Counted from the first letter of the stretch, positions 15,960 through 25,937 are shown. The stretch is DNA of 64,000 nt from Shewanella sp. ANA-3 (GCF_000203935.1 NC_008577.1:1488001-1552000); one strand, 5' to 3'. Numbers and translations: made by a program. The notes: a model not told the origin generated them from the sequence alone.

Positions 15960-16084
15960 GCACGTTGCTCGAGCATGAAGTAGCACTAACGCGATAGGCG
16001 TTTAGCGTGGTTTACCTTGCAGTTTTGCTGCATGGATTTAGCAATGTCGACTTAATTGAATAGATGTAACTTAAGTTGAAAAGT

Positions 16085-16112
16085 AAAAAAATACCGCCCA
16101 AGTGGGCGGTAT
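16085..16112 (-). terminator. Terminator of the chemoreceptor gene
   Basis: ATACCGCCC (16091-16099) and GGGCGGTAT (16104-16112) flank AAGT. Six A residues at 16085-16090 become the U-tract on the minus strand, just after the receptor gene stop. Confidence 0.85.
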
Positions 16113-16134
16113 CTTAGTAAAGCAATGATTTGAT

Positions 16135-18138
16135 TTAGGCCTTAAATTGGCTGATTTGTTGTTTAAGCGCGACGGCGAGGGAGGATAGATCATTCGCCGA
16201 GTTTACTGTTTCGGCTGCTCTGTGCTCACCTTCATTCGCCAGTTCGCTTATCTGGTGCAGATTATGAGTGATCTCTTGGGCAACGCTGCTTTGCTGCTCA
16301 GTCGCCGAAGCAATATTGCGTGAGCTAATCGCCAGTTCGCCAATTCTGCGGGTGATTTCCTCCAGCTGCTTGCCGGTTTCTTCCCCTTGATTCGCCGAGG
16401 CGATACCCAGCTGGTGGCTCTGCGCCATTTGGCTGGTGGTCGTTTTCACTTGAGATTGTAGCTTATCAATGGTTTGCGAAATTTCCAGAATGGAGGATTG
16501 TGTCCGCTGGGCTAAGGTTCGCACCTCATCGGCGACCACGGCAAAGCCTCGGCCCTGTTCCCCTGCGCGGGCCGCTTCAATGGCCGCGTTGAGTGCGAGC
16601 AGGTTGGTTTGTTCGGCAATGCTGTTAATCACCTCGGTGACTTTACTGATAGCCTCACTCTCTTGGCTGACTTTTTCGACGGCCTGATGGCTACTACTGA
16701 GTTGTTGGCTTAGTTTCAACAGATCCTGCACCACTTGGGTTTGTTGCTGTTGGCCTTCTTTGGCAGCGAGATCCACTTGTTGGCTCTGGTTCGCACCATC
16801 TTGAGCGTGGTTGGCGACATCGCGGATGGAGGTGGACATTTCTTCAATCGCGGTGGCGATTTGATCCGTTTGTTGCATCAATGCCTGGGCTTCTTCACCG
16901 TTTTGCTTAGCAATCCGCTGTGCTTTGGAGGCTTGTTGTTCAATGCTTTGCACTGAGGCTTGCAGTGCACTGATTAATTGTCGCAATTCCGATGACATGG
17001 TCGACACGCTGGTGGTGATCTTGTCGACCTCGTTTTGACTATCGTAGGCCGATGGTGGAAGCGGATGACTAAAGTCCCCCGTGCCGAGGATTTCCATATG
17101 GCGCTGCAGCGCATGCAAAGGCTTGAGTGAGCGGATTAGCACAAAGGATAGCAGTACGGTAATAAGCACAATACCTGTGACCGCCACTATGGCGTTGATG
17201 GTGAGTAGCAGTAGGCTCTCTTCATTTAATTCGTTTGCATTCACTTGACCAATCAACATCCAATTCCACCCATTTACCGTTTGGGTGTAGGCAAACATAG
17301 GTTGGTTTTTACTGTTAGTGTAGCGAAACTCCGATTGATCCTGTGTGGCTTGGCTAAGGGTTAATCCATCGAGCATGGACTCAGTTACTGGCTCGCCCGC
17401 ATTAAATTTGGGATTGGCGACCAACACATTGTCGGCTTTGCGCATCAGCAGGAAGCTACCGGTTTCTTCTAGGGTGATTTTATTCACCGCGGCTTGTAAC
17501 TGTGTGAGGGATTGAGTGATTTCAAAGCCGATATATAAGATCCCAATCACTTGCCCTTGGGCATCTTTAATTGGGCGATAGACTGTCATGTAGTCTTTAC
17601 CGAAGAGTTTGGCGTAGCCTTCGTAAACTTCACCTTTGATAAGTGTTGGATAACCGGGATGGGTTTTACCGAGGAAGGTACCGAGGGCTCGGCTACCATC
17701 GGCCTTTTTTAACGAGGACGCAATCCGGACAAAGTCATCCCCATCGCGCACAAACACAGTGGCGGTTCCGCCTGTGAGGTTGGCAAAGCGGTCAACTTTA
17801 CTCTTTGACGAGTTAATTTGTTCTTTTTCATGTAGTAACGCAGGTGTGCTGACGCCGAGTACATTCACGGTTTTATCTGGGCGACTAAATTGGCCGGGGT
17901 ACATTTCCTTAAAGACATCGGCATTGCGTCTTGCTAGTTGCAGCAAGCTATCGTATTGCAGTTCCAGCATGTCGGAGACGGCGTGCATCTCGGCTTTCAT
18001 GGCACTGATGCCTTTATCTTCGAGCACGTTTGACGCGGATTTGTAGGAGAGGGTACTCAGTATGCAGAAAATGATCAGGGTAAGGATAAAAGCGAGGGCA
18101 CCAATCTGTTTCGCAATAGGCCAATTTTTATAGTTCAT
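16135..18138 (-). CDS. Methyl-accepting chemotaxis protein with periplasmic Cache sensor
   Basis: The 667-residue receptor has membrane segment 1 at about 10-30, a large periplasmic ligand domain (about 35-310) of Cache type, and membrane segment 2 at about 315-338. A HAMP linker and cytoplasmic signalling domain follow (about 440-650). The hairpin tip with [16 protein letters not shown] is the part that contacts CheA and CheW. The sensor contains [20 protein letters not shown] and [20 protein letters not shown], typical of Cache_3/Cache_2 fusions. The ligand cannot be predicted. No CheR-docking pentapeptide is seen at the C-terminus (QISQFKA). It is monocistronic with its own terminator. Confidence 0.92.
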   Translation of the reverse strand: MNYKNWPIAKQIGALAFILTLIIFCILSTLSYKSASNVLEDKGISAMKAEMHAVSDMLELQYDSLLQLARRNADVFKEMYPGQFSRPDKTVNVLGVSTPALLHEKEQINSSKSKVDRFANLTGGTATVFVRDGDDFVRIASSLKKADGSRALGTFLGKTHPGYPTLIKGEVYEGYAKLFGKDYMTVYRPIKDAQGQVIGILYIGFEITQSLTQLQAAVNKITLEETGSFLLMRKADNVLVANPKFNAGEPVTESMLDGLTLSQATQDQSEFRYTNSKNQPMFAYTQTVNGWNWMLIGQVNANELNEESLLLLTINAIVAVTGIVLITVLLSFVLIRSLKPLHALQRHMEILGTGDFSHPLPPSAYDSQNEVDKITTSVSTMSSELRQLISALQASVQSIEQQASKAQRIAKQNGEEAQALMQQTDQIATAIEEMSTSIRDVANHAQDGANQSQQVDLAAKEGQQQQTQVVQDLLKLSQQLSSSHQAVEKVSQESEAISKVTEVINSIAEQTNLLALNAAIEAARAGEQGRGFAVVADEVRTLAQRTQSSILEISQTIDKLQSQVKTTTSQMAQSHQLGIASANQGEETGKQLEEITRRIGELAISSRNIASATEQQSSVAQEITHNLHQISELANEGEHRAAETVNSANDLSSLAVALKQQISQFKA

Positions 18139-18397
18139 TGTACGATCCTATAGGGTAAAGGTTAACGCTAATGTAACCGAACTTTTACGTCGTGGTCTTG
18201 ATATGGGTCTAAGATTTTCTATTATTTATAAATAGTTCGCTCACAGATACCAGTGTAGACCAGTCTCTATTTTAGTCGATAGGAATATACATTTGAGTGG
18301 TAGGAAGAGTGGCGTAAGGCGAGCGTTGAGGGACTAAACGGAAGTATCCCTATGGTTTACTGCGATTGAGTCGATACCAGAAACAAGGAGTGACACT

Positions 18398-18643
18398 ATG
18401 CTAGGCGAAAATCACGCATTGGTTTATGAGTTCCCAGATTTTGTCGAAAATATTCAAAAGCTTAAAACGAGCAATACCGTTTTTGCCACTATGGCGGAGC
18501 GCTACCATGAGCTAGACCATAAAATCCGCGCCCTTGAATTAACCAAAGTGCCCACCGATGATGAGCACTTTGTTGCCTTAAAATTAGAACGACTCCATCT
18601 TAAAGATAAGTTATATCAATACCTTGTTCATGATGCGATTTGA
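18398..18643 (+). CDS. DUF465 (YdcH-like) small protein
   Basis: The 81-residue protein contains the YdcH/DUF465 pattern: HALVYEFPDFVENIQKLK at the start, then YHELDHKIRALEL and LKLERLHLKDKLYQYL as two helices likely to form a coiled-coil hairpin. Function in the family is unknown. AAGGAG lies eight bases before the ATG. It ends 16 bases inside the 3' end of the convergent RND gene, leaving no space for a terminator. Confidence 0.8.
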   Translation: MLGENHALVYEFPDFVENIQKLKTSNTVFATMAERYHELDHKIRALELTKVPTDDEHFVALKLERLHLKDKLYQYLVHDAI

Positions 18644-21600
18644 GACGATAACGCTGGTGTTGGAGCCGTGCGGCGCGTTTTCATCAGCAACAGATACATG
18701 GTTGGCACCCAGACGAGCGACAGCAACGTCGTGAGTAACGTCCCGCCGGCAATTGCGATGGCAAAGGGAGGCCAGAAGCCACCACCTGCAATAATCAGCG
18801 GAATAAACCCGCCGACCGTGGTGATAGTGGTCGAACTGATATGACGACCGCAGCTGCTGACCGTGGTGATGATCACCTCTTTATCACCCGCTCGGGCATT
18901 GTCGGTATCTTCCAGCTCGGCCAAAATCACAATCGCCGCGTTGATCGCAAGCCCCATTAGGCCGAGTAGGGCGATGATGACTGGAAAGCCAAAGGGATAA
19001 CCAAACACATACACCGCAAGTAACCCAAGCCCCGCCGACTGTAATGCGCTCAGTAAAATAATCGCTGTAAGCCTAAAGGAGTTAAAGGACAAGACGACAG
19101 TGGCCAGCAGCAGGGTAACGACCAAAATCAGATTGGAGAGCAGATTGCCGACCGCCTCATTACGTTTAGCGCTTTCACCACCGATTTCAATTCGATAACC
19201 CGCAGGGAGCGAAATCGCCGCGACTTTAGCTTTCACATCGTTTAATACTTGAGCGGGCAATACGCCGCTGACGATATAGGCTTCAATCGTGTTGACGCGT
19301 TGACCATTACGCCTAGGGATCGCCCCGCGACTGACTTGCACCTCATTGTGGGACAGCGCAGACAAAGGCACGGCTGTGCCTGAGGGGGTCACAAGCTGAA
19401 TTTCTGAGAGGCGACTGGCTTGCTCGCGGCTGGTGTCGCCCAAACGGACTCGAATCGGCAAAGACTCTGTCTGTTCGAGCACACTGCCGCCGATAACGCC
19501 CGTAGTCGCCATTTGAACTTGTCTGGCGATATCCGTCAGAGTTAATCCACTGATCAAACTCGCATCTTCATTCACTTGTAGCCACACCTTAGGAGCGCCA
19601 GCGCTTAGAGTTGCGCGGGTATGAAGTACATCGGGCGTGGCGGCTAGGATATTGCGCACTTCATCGCCGAGTGAGCGTAAGGTTTCAAGGTTAGGGCCAA
19701 AAATCATTAACTCGACTGGCGCATTAAAGGGCGGGCCTTGCTCAAGTTTACGCACTAACACCTGTGCTTCGGGAAAGGCCTTATCTAAGGTTTGCTGCAG
19801 CTCAGGTATGAGGGCGTTAGCGCGCTCAAAGTCACTGGCTTTCACCATGGCCTGAGCATAGTTGGTGGCTCCCTGTTGGCGCTGAGTTAGGTTGTAATAA
19901 AACGAAGGCGTATTGCCGCCTACAACCCAATCGACTTGGATGATGCCCTCGATTTGATGCAATTGCTTATCCATCAACTGCACTTGGTTTAAGGTGTTTT
20001 CGAGGCTGACATGGGGCGCGAGATACAGCTCAATTTGGAACATATCCCGATCCGACGGCGGGAAAAACTGCTCAGTCATTTTGCCGGAAGCATAAAACCC
20101 TAGCAGGGGAATTATCCCGATAAACGTAGCGCTCAGTAATGGGCGATTTAACGCAAATCTTAGGCTTGCTTGAAAGTAACCACTTACTAAAGGCACGTTG
20201 ATGCCATGTTGGTACCAGACAGGATGTTTACCTTCGAGGCTAAAGCGTCCCGCAAGGCCCGCGATCAAAGTATGGGAAATCACATAGGAACCCAGCAGGG
20301 CAAACATCACCGACATGGCTATGCCACCAACAAATTCCCCCGCCGCACCCGGCATCAGCACGATAGGGGCGAAGGCTAAAATTGTGGTAATGGTTGACCC
20401 GGCTAAGGGTAGCCAGAGGTGATGTAAGGTCTCACTTACCGCGCTTAAGCGACTCATCCCCTGCTGGCGACGCTGGGCGATAGCATCGACGATCACAATG
20501 GCATTGTCCACCATGATCCCAAGGGCGACGACTAGTCCTGTGACCGACATTTGATGAATGGGTAGGCCGATATATTTCATACAGGCCAAGGTGAAGAGGG
20601 CGGTCAGGGGGAGTGACAGCGCAACGATAATCGCGTTTCTTAAGCCTAAGGTCAGCAGTAAGACCGCCAGAATAATCACAAACCCTTGTAATAGGTTGAC
20701 GATTAATCCGCCGAGACGTTCGCTGGTGTAGCTGTTTTGCTCAAAAAGCCATTGCACTTTGATATTGGCCGGCAGCTCCTGATTGAACTCATCGACCAGC
20801 TGTTTGACTTGTCCTTGCCAGATATCGACGCGGGTATTGTTGAGCATGCGCGCCGCAACAAACACGCCCTGCTCGCCATCGACTAGGGCGATACTGTCAG
20901 CGGGGGTTTTAGGTTGACGGCTGATGTGGGCGATATCCCCTAAACGAATAATTTGTCCCTGCGCATCCACCTTGAGTGGCACTTGGCGAATACGGCTTTG
21001 GGAATCGAGCTCACCCGAGACTTCGACGAGGGCGCGAAAGTGATTGTTATTAATCTCGCCCGCGGCAATTTTACTGTCGGCGCTGCTTAAGATTTTCGCT
21101 ATGGTTCCCGGCGTTAATTGCAATTGGCTCATCTTATAGCCATCGAGCTGAACCAGGATTTCCTCCTCGGGCGCGCCGTAAAGTTTAACGAAGTCGGTGC
21201 CGGATAAGAGCCTGAGCCTGCTCTGTAATTCCTTGGCGTAGCGGTTGAGCATATCCACCCGCGGTTGACTGCTATCGTTCCACACTAGGCTTAAAATGGC
21301 GGTGTAGGCGTAGCCGACTTGATCGTCTAAGGTCGGTGTTTGTATGCCATCGGGGAGGGTGTTTCTGGCATCGGCTAATAGATCCCGCGCCCTAGACCAG
21401 ACAGGATCTGTGTCAGTGACGGTATCTTTAAGCTCCAACTGGATCACCGAAATACCGGGTCTTGAGGTGGATTGAATAAGCTTAATTTCCTCAAGTCGAC
21501 GCAATTGATTCTCTAATACTTCGGTGACAAGCGCCTCGACCCGCTCGGCGGAGGCGCCGGGATAAGGGGTGATGACAGACGCAAATCGGTTGGTGATGTG

Positions 21601-21708
21601 TGGATCTTCGGTGCGTGGCAAACTGGACATTGCGCCAAATCCCGCGACCAGCAGTAGGGCGATCACTAGGCTGACTAAGCGACCATTTTCGACGAAGGCT
21701 TTAATCAT
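18628..21708 (-). CDS. RND efflux pump, HAE1/AcrB-type inner-membrane component
   Basis: At 1026 residues with the twelve-segment, two-large-loop layout, this is a full-length RND pump. Segment 4 contains GIMVDNAIVIVDAI with the conserved Asp of the proton relay, and the second half shows GLAINAAIVILAELEDT. The N-terminus lacks the extended substrate signatures of heavy-metal (CzcA) pumps, so drug or lipophile efflux is more likely. It begins two bases after the adaptor stop, so the two form one operon. No outer-membrane TolC partner is encoded here, which suggests use of a chromosomal TolC. Confidence 0.9.
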   Translation of the reverse strand: MIKAFVENGRLVSLVIALLLVAGFGAMSSLPRTEDPHITNRFASVITPYPGASAERVEALVTEVLENQLRRLEEIKLIQSTSRPGISVIQLELKDTVTDTDPVWSRARDLLADARNTLPDGIQTPTLDDQVGYAYTAILSLVWNDSSQPRVDMLNRYAKELQSRLRLLSGTDFVKLYGAPEEEILVQLDGYKMSQLQLTPGTIAKILSSADSKIAAGEINNNHFRALVEVSGELDSQSRIRQVPLKVDAQGQIIRLGDIAHISRQPKTPADSIALVDGEQGVFVAARMLNNTRVDIWQGQVKQLVDEFNQELPANIKVQWLFEQNSYTSERLGGLIVNLLQGFVIILAVLLLTLGLRNAIIVALSLPLTALFTLACMKYIGLPIHQMSVTGLVVALGIMVDNAIVIVDAIAQRRQQGMSRLSAVSETLHHLWLPLAGSTITTILAFAPIVLMPGAAGEFVGGIAMSVMFALLGSYVISHTLIAGLAGRFSLEGKHPVWYQHGINVPLVSGYFQASLRFALNRPLLSATFIGIIPLLGFYASGKMTEQFFPPSDRDMFQIELYLAPHVSLENTLNQVQLMDKQLHQIEGIIQVDWVVGGNTPSFYYNLTQRQQGATNYAQAMVKASDFERANALIPELQQTLDKAFPEAQVLVRKLEQGPPFNAPVELMIFGPNLETLRSLGDEVRNILAATPDVLHTRATLSAGAPKVWLQVNEDASLISGLTLTDIARQVQMATTGVIGGSVLEQTESLPIRVRLGDTSREQASRLSEIQLVTPSGTAVPLSALSHNEVQVSRGAIPRRNGQRVNTIEAYIVSGVLPAQVLNDVKAKVAAISLPAGYRIEIGGESAKRNEAVGNLLSNLILVVTLLLATVVLSFNSFRLTAIILLSALQSAGLGLLAVYVFGYPFGFPVIIALLGLMGLAINAAIVILAELEDTDNARAGDKEVIITTVSSCGRHISSTTITTVGGFIPLIIAGGGFWPPFAIAIAGGTLLTTLLSLVWVPTMYLLLMKTRRTAPTPALSSQIAS

Positions 21709-21710
21709 GA

Positions 21711-22832
21711 TTACCTCGTCGATGCGATGGAAGAAACGGCTTGGCCCACCACTAACTTATGTAAGCCTTGAGTCACATACTGTTCGTCGGCCTTAATCGC
21801 GCCTTGAATGTAGGCCATATCTTGAGTGGTGTAGAGGATATCGACATCGCGACGCTCTATCTGAGTTGAAATGCTATCGGTTGTTGAATGTGAAGGCGGC
21901 GTGGTTACATAGATATTCCAGCGGCCGCGGATCCCATCGATAAGTGCCGATACTGGCACCCAATAGCCCGCTTGCTCGACGGTTTGTTGTTGATGCAAAT
22001 AGGCGATTTCACCGTTGATCACATTGGCATGTTCCGGCAGGCTGATCCTTAGCTGCAGGGTGCGACTAATGGGGTTTACCTCGGCACTGATCCCGGCGAT
22101 CTTGGCGATAAATTGCTGATTATGCACGCTCACAGTCACATTCTGCCCATTGACGAATTGCTGAGCGACCGCGACCGGAACACCGATATAGGCTTCGGTA
22201 TTCACACTGCCGACTAAGGTAAACACTGGGCTGCCTGCGGCGACCACTTCCCCTAGATTGTGTTGTCGTTGGCTGATTATGCCGTCGAAGGGCGCAAGTA
22301 GCTGTGATTTATCGCGTTTTAGTTGGTTTGCCCGCTGCGAGGCCAATAATCGTTTTTTGGCGGCTTCGAGACTCGCCAGTTGTGTGCGGTTCTCGTCGAG
22401 TAACTGCTCTGAGACATAACCCGATTTTTTTAGCTCAAGATTTCGGTTGAGGGTGCTGGTGGCAAGGTCAACATCGGCTTGGGTTTGCGCAAGGCTAGCT
22501 TGGATCTCCTGATGCTCTGCATCGAGCAAACGGGTATCGAGCTTGGCCAATACTTGCCCTTGCGTCACCTTAGCGCCGCTATCGACAGTTAGCTCACTCA
22601 GCTTACCCGATAGTTCGAAGCCGACACCCGTGGTATTGCCGGCGCGGATCGTGCCAGTGAATACTTGTTCACTCTGATAGCTAGTCGACAAGCGCAGTGG
22701 CGCCGTCGTCACGGTTTGCAATTGCGTGGCGTTGGCATGCTCTGTCACTTCCTTTTGACAGGCCGTTAAGGTGGAGACGGCAATCACGCAAAGGTAAAAT
22801 GCACGCCAAGAACGTCGGGCAGCTCGATCCAT
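21711..22832 (-). CDS. RND periplasmic adaptor (membrane fusion protein), lipoprotein
   Basis: The 373-residue adaptor has a lipoprotein signal with LTAC (Cys25). Then come the first half of a lipoyl domain (GFELSGKLSELTVDSGAKVT), a coiled-coil hairpin (about 105-175) and the second lipoyl half (LLAPFDGIISQRQHNLGEVV). Beta-barrel and membrane-proximal domains complete it. HlyD/AcrA-type adaptors bridge the RND pump to TolC. It is first gene of the efflux operon, divergent from the TetR gene, and its start lies 40 bases from the nearer of two palindromic operators. Confidence 0.9.
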   Translation of the reverse strand: MDRAARRSWRAFYLCVIAVSTLTACQKEVTEHANATQLQTVTTAPLRLSTSYQSEQVFTGTIRAGNTTGVGFELSGKLSELTVDSGAKVTQGQVLAKLDTRLLDAEHQEIQASLAQTQADVDLATSTLNRNLELKKSGYVSEQLLDENRTQLASLEAAKKRLLASQRANQLKRDKSQLLAPFDGIISQRQHNLGEVVAAGSPVFTLVGSVNTEAYIGVPVAVAQQFVNGQNVTVSVHNQQFIAKIAGISAEVNPISRTLQLRISLPEHANVINGEIAYLHQQQTVEQAGYWVPVSALIDGIRGRWNIYVTTPPSHSTTDSISTQIERRDVDILYTTQDMAYIQGAIKADEQYVTQGLHKLVVGQAVSSIASTR

Positions 22833-22872
22833 TTGAATCCTTCCGTTGTAAGCTTAAAGTTAATTTTATGTA

Positions 22873-22894
22873 ACTAGACTTGCTAGTCTAGTTG
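22873..22894. promoter_or_regulatory. Palindromic TetR-type operator, copy 1
   Basis: AACTAGACT (22873-22881) and AGTCTAGTT (22886-22894) are perfect inverted arms around TGCT. It lies between the divergent adaptor and TetR genes, the usual place for autoregulated TetR control. Confidence 0.8.
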
Positions 22895-22900
22895 TGCGGA

Positions 22901-22922
22901 ACTAGACTGTCTAGTCTATTTT
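22901..22922. promoter_or_regulatory. Palindromic TetR-type operator, copy 2
   Basis: AACTAGACT (22901-22909) and AGTCTATTT (22914-22922) repeat copy 1 with one arm mismatch. The centres are 28 bases apart, so two TetR dimers could bind side by side. Confidence 0.75.
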
Positions 22923-22969
22923 ATGCTTAACTAATACGAATTAATTATGTTGCTACCTTGAGTGAAGAT

Positions 22970-23590
22970 ATGACTCAGTCCTCCGATATTCCGATGAGCC
23001 GCAGTGAACAAAAGAAACAGCAAGTGCTGGTGGCGGCCATTGACTTGTTTTGCCGCCAGGGGTTTCCCCATACCAGCATGGATGAAGTGGCGAAACAGGC
23101 GGGCGTGTCCAAACAAACGGTGTACTCCCATTACGGCAGTAAAGATGATTTGTTTGTGGCGGCGATTGAATCCAAATGCGTTGGTCACAACCTAAATGCC
23201 GACTTACTCAGCAATCCAAGTCAACCCGAAGCTACCCTCACCGAATTTGCGCTGCAATTTGGTGAGATGATTGTTAGCCCTGAGGCGATTACCGTATTTA
23301 AAGCCTGTGTGGCGCAATCTGAGAGCCACCCTGAAGTTTCAAGGTTGTTTTTTGAGGCGGGGCCACAGCATATGCTTGCGATGCTGACAAAATATTTAGG
23401 GGCGGTTGAAGCGCTTGGAGTGTATCGCTTTTCACAACCGCATCACTGCGCGGTACGTTTGTGTTTAATGTTGTTTGGTGAGTTGAAACTCAGGTTAGAG
23501 CTGGGACTGGAGACGGAGAGCTTATTGGGGGAGCGTGAGCAGTATATTCGGGGTTGTGCCGAGATGTTCTTAAAAGCCTACCGAGTGTAA
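22970..23590 (+). CDS. TetR-family repressor of the adjacent RND operon
   Basis: The N-terminal TetR helix-turn-helix is clear: AAIDLFCRQGFPHTSMDEVA, then KQAGVSKQTVYSHYGSKDDL (about residues 25-65). The C-terminal ligand domain carries FEAGPQHMLAMLTKYL. The open frame begins with TTG at 22958; the ATG at 22970 is preferred, and a second ATG at 22994 is possible. It is divergent from the efflux operon with two copies of one palindrome between them, so repression of both is a firm inference. The ligand is unknown, probably a pump substrate. Confidence 0.88.
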   Translation: MTQSSDIPMSRSEQKKQQVLVAAIDLFCRQGFPHTSMDEVAKQAGVSKQTVYSHYGSKDDLFVAAIESKCVGHNLNADLLSNPSQPEATLTEFALQFGEMIVSPEAITVFKACVAQSESHPEVSRLFFEAGPQHMLAMLTKYLGAVEALGVYRFSQPHHCAVRLCLMLFGELKLRLELGLETESLLGEREQYIRGCAEMFLKAYRV

Positions 23591-23703
23591 CAACATTAAG
23601 CGGTTGGTATCAGTTTGTATCTTCTTCGAAAAGAGTTTACTTTTGTTTGAAATCGAGCGTATTATCCGCAACAAATGACTTAACAGTAACGCAAGGAGCA
23701 GGC

Positions 23704-24651
23704 GTGACTAAATCACTTGATTCTCGAGTCAGCATAAAGCCCAGCCTAATGTATATAGGATTGGGATTAACGCCTTTTTTAAGTTATGCCGTGTCCGCGG
23801 CTGAGGCGCGTCAACCAGCGCAATATAAACCATTTAAGCTGAGCGTATCGCAGATTAGTACCCAGAGTGCATCGGTTGCCAATGGCGATACAGAGTTGCA
23901 GCGGGACAGCTTATTACTCAACGCCAGCGTCAATATTCCCCTAGATAAACAGTGGTCTATTGGAATGCGTGTCGGTTACGATAGGCTTGATTACGATTGG
24001 CGCAATATCCGTTTAACGGGGGCGAATAACGCCGCTGGCCTGTTTAGTGATGCGGGTGAAACCTGGGAAAATATCGACCGTTATCGCGCGGGCCTATCCC
24101 TTAGCTATCGGATGGATAAGCATTGGTCCTTTATGTTGTCGCCACAACTTCAATATGCCTATGCCGATACCGCATCGGCGAGCCATGCGCAGAGTTATGG
24201 TGTGGTTGCGTCGGCCATGTATGCCTTCGAGTCGGGCAATATGCTCGGTTTTGGCGTTGCGTATTTAAACGATATTGATGAAGTACGCACTATGCCTTAT
24301 CTGGCGGTGAGTTGGCAGATTAATGATCGTTGGCGGTTAGCGAACCCATCCCAAGCGGGATTTAGTGGCCCTGCGGGTTTGGAGCTGAGTTATCAAGTGA
24401 GCCCTGCATGGAATGTTGGCTTTGGTAATTCACGTCGCACCGAGCGATTTTTAGTCGCCGATAAGGATACCGTGGTAGAGACTAACGAGTGGGTGAGTTA
24501 TCTGCGTGCCGGTTGGCAAGCTACGCCGGCTATTGCGCTGAATCTTTACGCGGGTTACTACTTCAATGGTGAATTGGAAGTCACCCATCAAGCGGCGCTC
24601 GATATGGATAACCAAGGCGCAGCCGCCTTGGATCTCGAGTTCCGATTTTAA
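23704..24651 (+). CDS. Outer-membrane beta-barrel protein (possibly DUF6268)
   Basis: The GTG start at 23704 is chosen because AAGGAG (23693-23698) precedes it; the frame is open upstream into the TetR gene but without such a site. The 315-residue product has a signal peptide with a hydrophobic run GLGLTPFLSYAVSAAEA. Alternating amphipathic strands follow, separated by turns rich in Asp and Asn, and a final strand DLEFRF ends in Phe, the hallmark of outer-membrane barrels. Function is not known. It ends immediately beside the stop of the convergent gene. Confidence 0.7.
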   Translation: MTKSLDSRVSIKPSLMYIGLGLTPFLSYAVSAAEARQPAQYKPFKLSVSQISTQSASVANGDTELQRDSLLLNASVNIPLDKQWSIGMRVGYDRLDYDWRNIRLTGANNAAGLFSDAGETWENIDRYRAGLSLSYRMDKHWSFMLSPQLQYAYADTASASHAQSYGVVASAMYAFESGNMLGFGVAYLNDIDEVRTMPYLAVSWQINDRWRLANPSQAGFSGPAGLELSYQVSPAWNVGFGNSRRTERFLVADKDTVVETNEWVSYLRAGWQATPAIALNLYAGYYFNGELEVTHQAALDMDNQGAAALDLEFRF

Positions 24652-25215
24652 TTACTGGCCCAGCATGGCCTCTTTGAGGCTCTTCTGGGCTGGTTTTTCC
24701 CCTAGCCAAATTTTGAGTAAGGCTTGGCGGAACATTTCCCCTTCAATCGTGGCTTGTTCTTGGCCATTTTTATAGGCGGTAACGCCACGGCTTTTGTTGG
24801 CGACCAAGGTGAATTGGTCGCCTTCTTTGATTTCATCCTTAAATAACGCCATAAAGGCGTCAATTTGTGGCTGAATGTCGGTCGTATTATCGGCGGTCGC
24901 GTGCTCAAAACCTTCGGTTATCGCATCACGCATTTTCTCGGAAGTAATCATTCCTGACGTAATATTGAGTCGAATCGCCGCAACCGGGGCATTGATGACC
25001 TCAGTCATGGTTTTGCTCGGGGTGGGCACATATAGACTACCCACATACAAATCCATAAAGAACTTGCTGCGAACACCAACGCCATTCAATTGCAGCGCCT
25101 GAGCGTCGAGCGTGATGGTATCGGCGACTTGGACACCAGAGACTTCTTTAGCTTGGGTGAATAGTGGAAAAAGCAAAGCGGTAGTTAGTGTCAGGGTTGA
25201 GAGTAACTTCATCAT
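24652..25215 (-). CDS. Chalcone isomerase-like domain protein, secreted
   Basis: The protein (about 187 residues) has a signal peptide (LTTALLFPLFTQAKE) and a domain starting LNGVGVRSKFFMDLYVGSLY, which matches the bacterial chalcone-isomerase-like (Chalcone_3) family; later TIEGEMFRQALLKIWLGEKP is also typical. The family is periplasmic in bacteria and has no proven enzyme function. Starts at 25224, 25215 and 25212 are possible. GAGG just upstream favours 25215 or 25212. It abuts the convergent barrel gene without a gap. Confidence 0.75.
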   Translation of the reverse strand: MMKLLSTLTLTTALLFPLFTQAKEVSGVQVADTITLDAQALQLNGVGVRSKFFMDLYVGSLYVPTPSKTMTEVINAPVAAIRLNITSGMITSEKMRDAITEGFEHATADNTTDIQPQIDAFMALFKDEIKEGDQFTLVANKSRGVTAYKNGQEQATIEGEMFRQALLKIWLGEKPAQKSLKEAMLGQ

Positions 25216-25323
25216 ACACCTCATATTTTTTTAGTTATGGTCGTTGAGCGTATCCATGGGATTGACGGCTCAAACGAAGATTATCTGTTGATTGCCAAGC
25301 GATACTAATCGAAACCAAAGAGG

Positions 25324-25354
25324 AGCGATAGCCTAATCTGTTCAAGCTATCGCT
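25324..25354. other. Inverted repeat in the gap after the chalcone isomerase-like gene
   Basis: AGCGATAGC (25324-25332) and GCTATCGCT (25346-25354) are perfect arms around 13 bases. No T-tract follows, so it may be a protein site or an RNA hairpin. Confidence 0.4.
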
Positions 25355-25404
25355 TAGGAGGTAAATCAAGTTGGGCAGCTTTCTTTTGAGGGATACCTTA
25401 AGAA

Positions 25405-25443
25405 AGCAAAAAGTCGGAATTCTTTGTTCGAGTCATTCGACTT
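25405..25443 (-). terminator. Possible terminator of the DUF2947-like gene
   Basis: On the minus strand AAGTCG (25443-25438) pairs with CGACTT (25416-25411), followed by TTTGCTTTC. The stem is short and its loop long. Confidence 0.4.
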
Positions 25444-25457
25444 ATTGGCTGACGTGG

Positions 25458-25937
25458 TTAGCCACGTATACCTAATTTATATTGGCCATTTTGCTCAAAC
25501 ATCACCGCTTGTTTTTGCTTAGGGGAGATCAGAATTGGGCCATCATCGAAAAACAGAAAGCACTTCCAGTTGCGGACAAAGACATCCCAACGAGTCTCAA
25601 TCACTTGATATTTTTCGTAGCAAAAATAGACCTGAGTATCATCTGGCCACTGGATAAACTCGGCCAACATCTCGGGTAGGCTATTATCTTCACGGTCCCA
25701 CGCACTCTGCCAATGATCCGTTTTGACCCATGCGTTGGCTTTAGCGGCCCAATCCCCTTTAGTAAACTGCTCGGCGCGGCTACTTTTATTGCTAATCCAC
25801 TGATTCCAAACCAGCATGGCGCTTTTGTCCGTCAGCGGCAGAATGCCAGTCTTGTCATCATCGCTTACAGGCAAGTCCTTGTGGTTAAAAATCCACTTAC
25901 GGCGATAGGTATCTAAAGGTATATAGGTATGAGCCAA
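25458..25937 (-). CDS. DUF2947-like protein of unknown function
   Basis: The 159-residue cytoplasmic protein is rich in Trp and Lys and begins AHTYIPLDTYRRKWIFNHKD. It resembles the DUF2947 proteins found in Shewanella and Vibrio. No catalytic motif, signal peptide or membrane segment is visible. It stands alone between a gene-free stretch and the Maf gene. An inverted repeat (ACGTGG/CCACGT at 25452-25467) overlaps its stop. Confidence 0.6.
   Translation of the reverse strand: MAHTYIPLDTYRRKWIFNHKDLPVSDDDKTGILPLTDKSAMLVWNQWISNKSSRAEQFTKGDWAAKANAWVKTDHWQSAWDREDNSLPEMLAEFIQWPDDTQVYFCYEKYQVIETRWDVFVRNWKCFLFFDDGPILISPKQKQAVMFEQNGQYKLGIRG

Larger units (their letters stand above)
15459..16084. 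other. Gene-free junction between ICE and chromosome
   Basis: No convincing gene is seen here. The left part (to about 15680) is still GC-rich and holds the hairpin/T-tract. The right part is AT-rich and holds two microsatellites (15744-15778 and 15896-15959). A frame at 15470-15721 crosses the composition boundary and looks accidental. Confidence 0.6.

Noticed and set aside
18139..18240. FliA-like TAAA-N15-GCGTTAAC upstream of the chemoreceptor
   Set aside because: Only about three of eight -10 bases match the consensus, so it is not supported.
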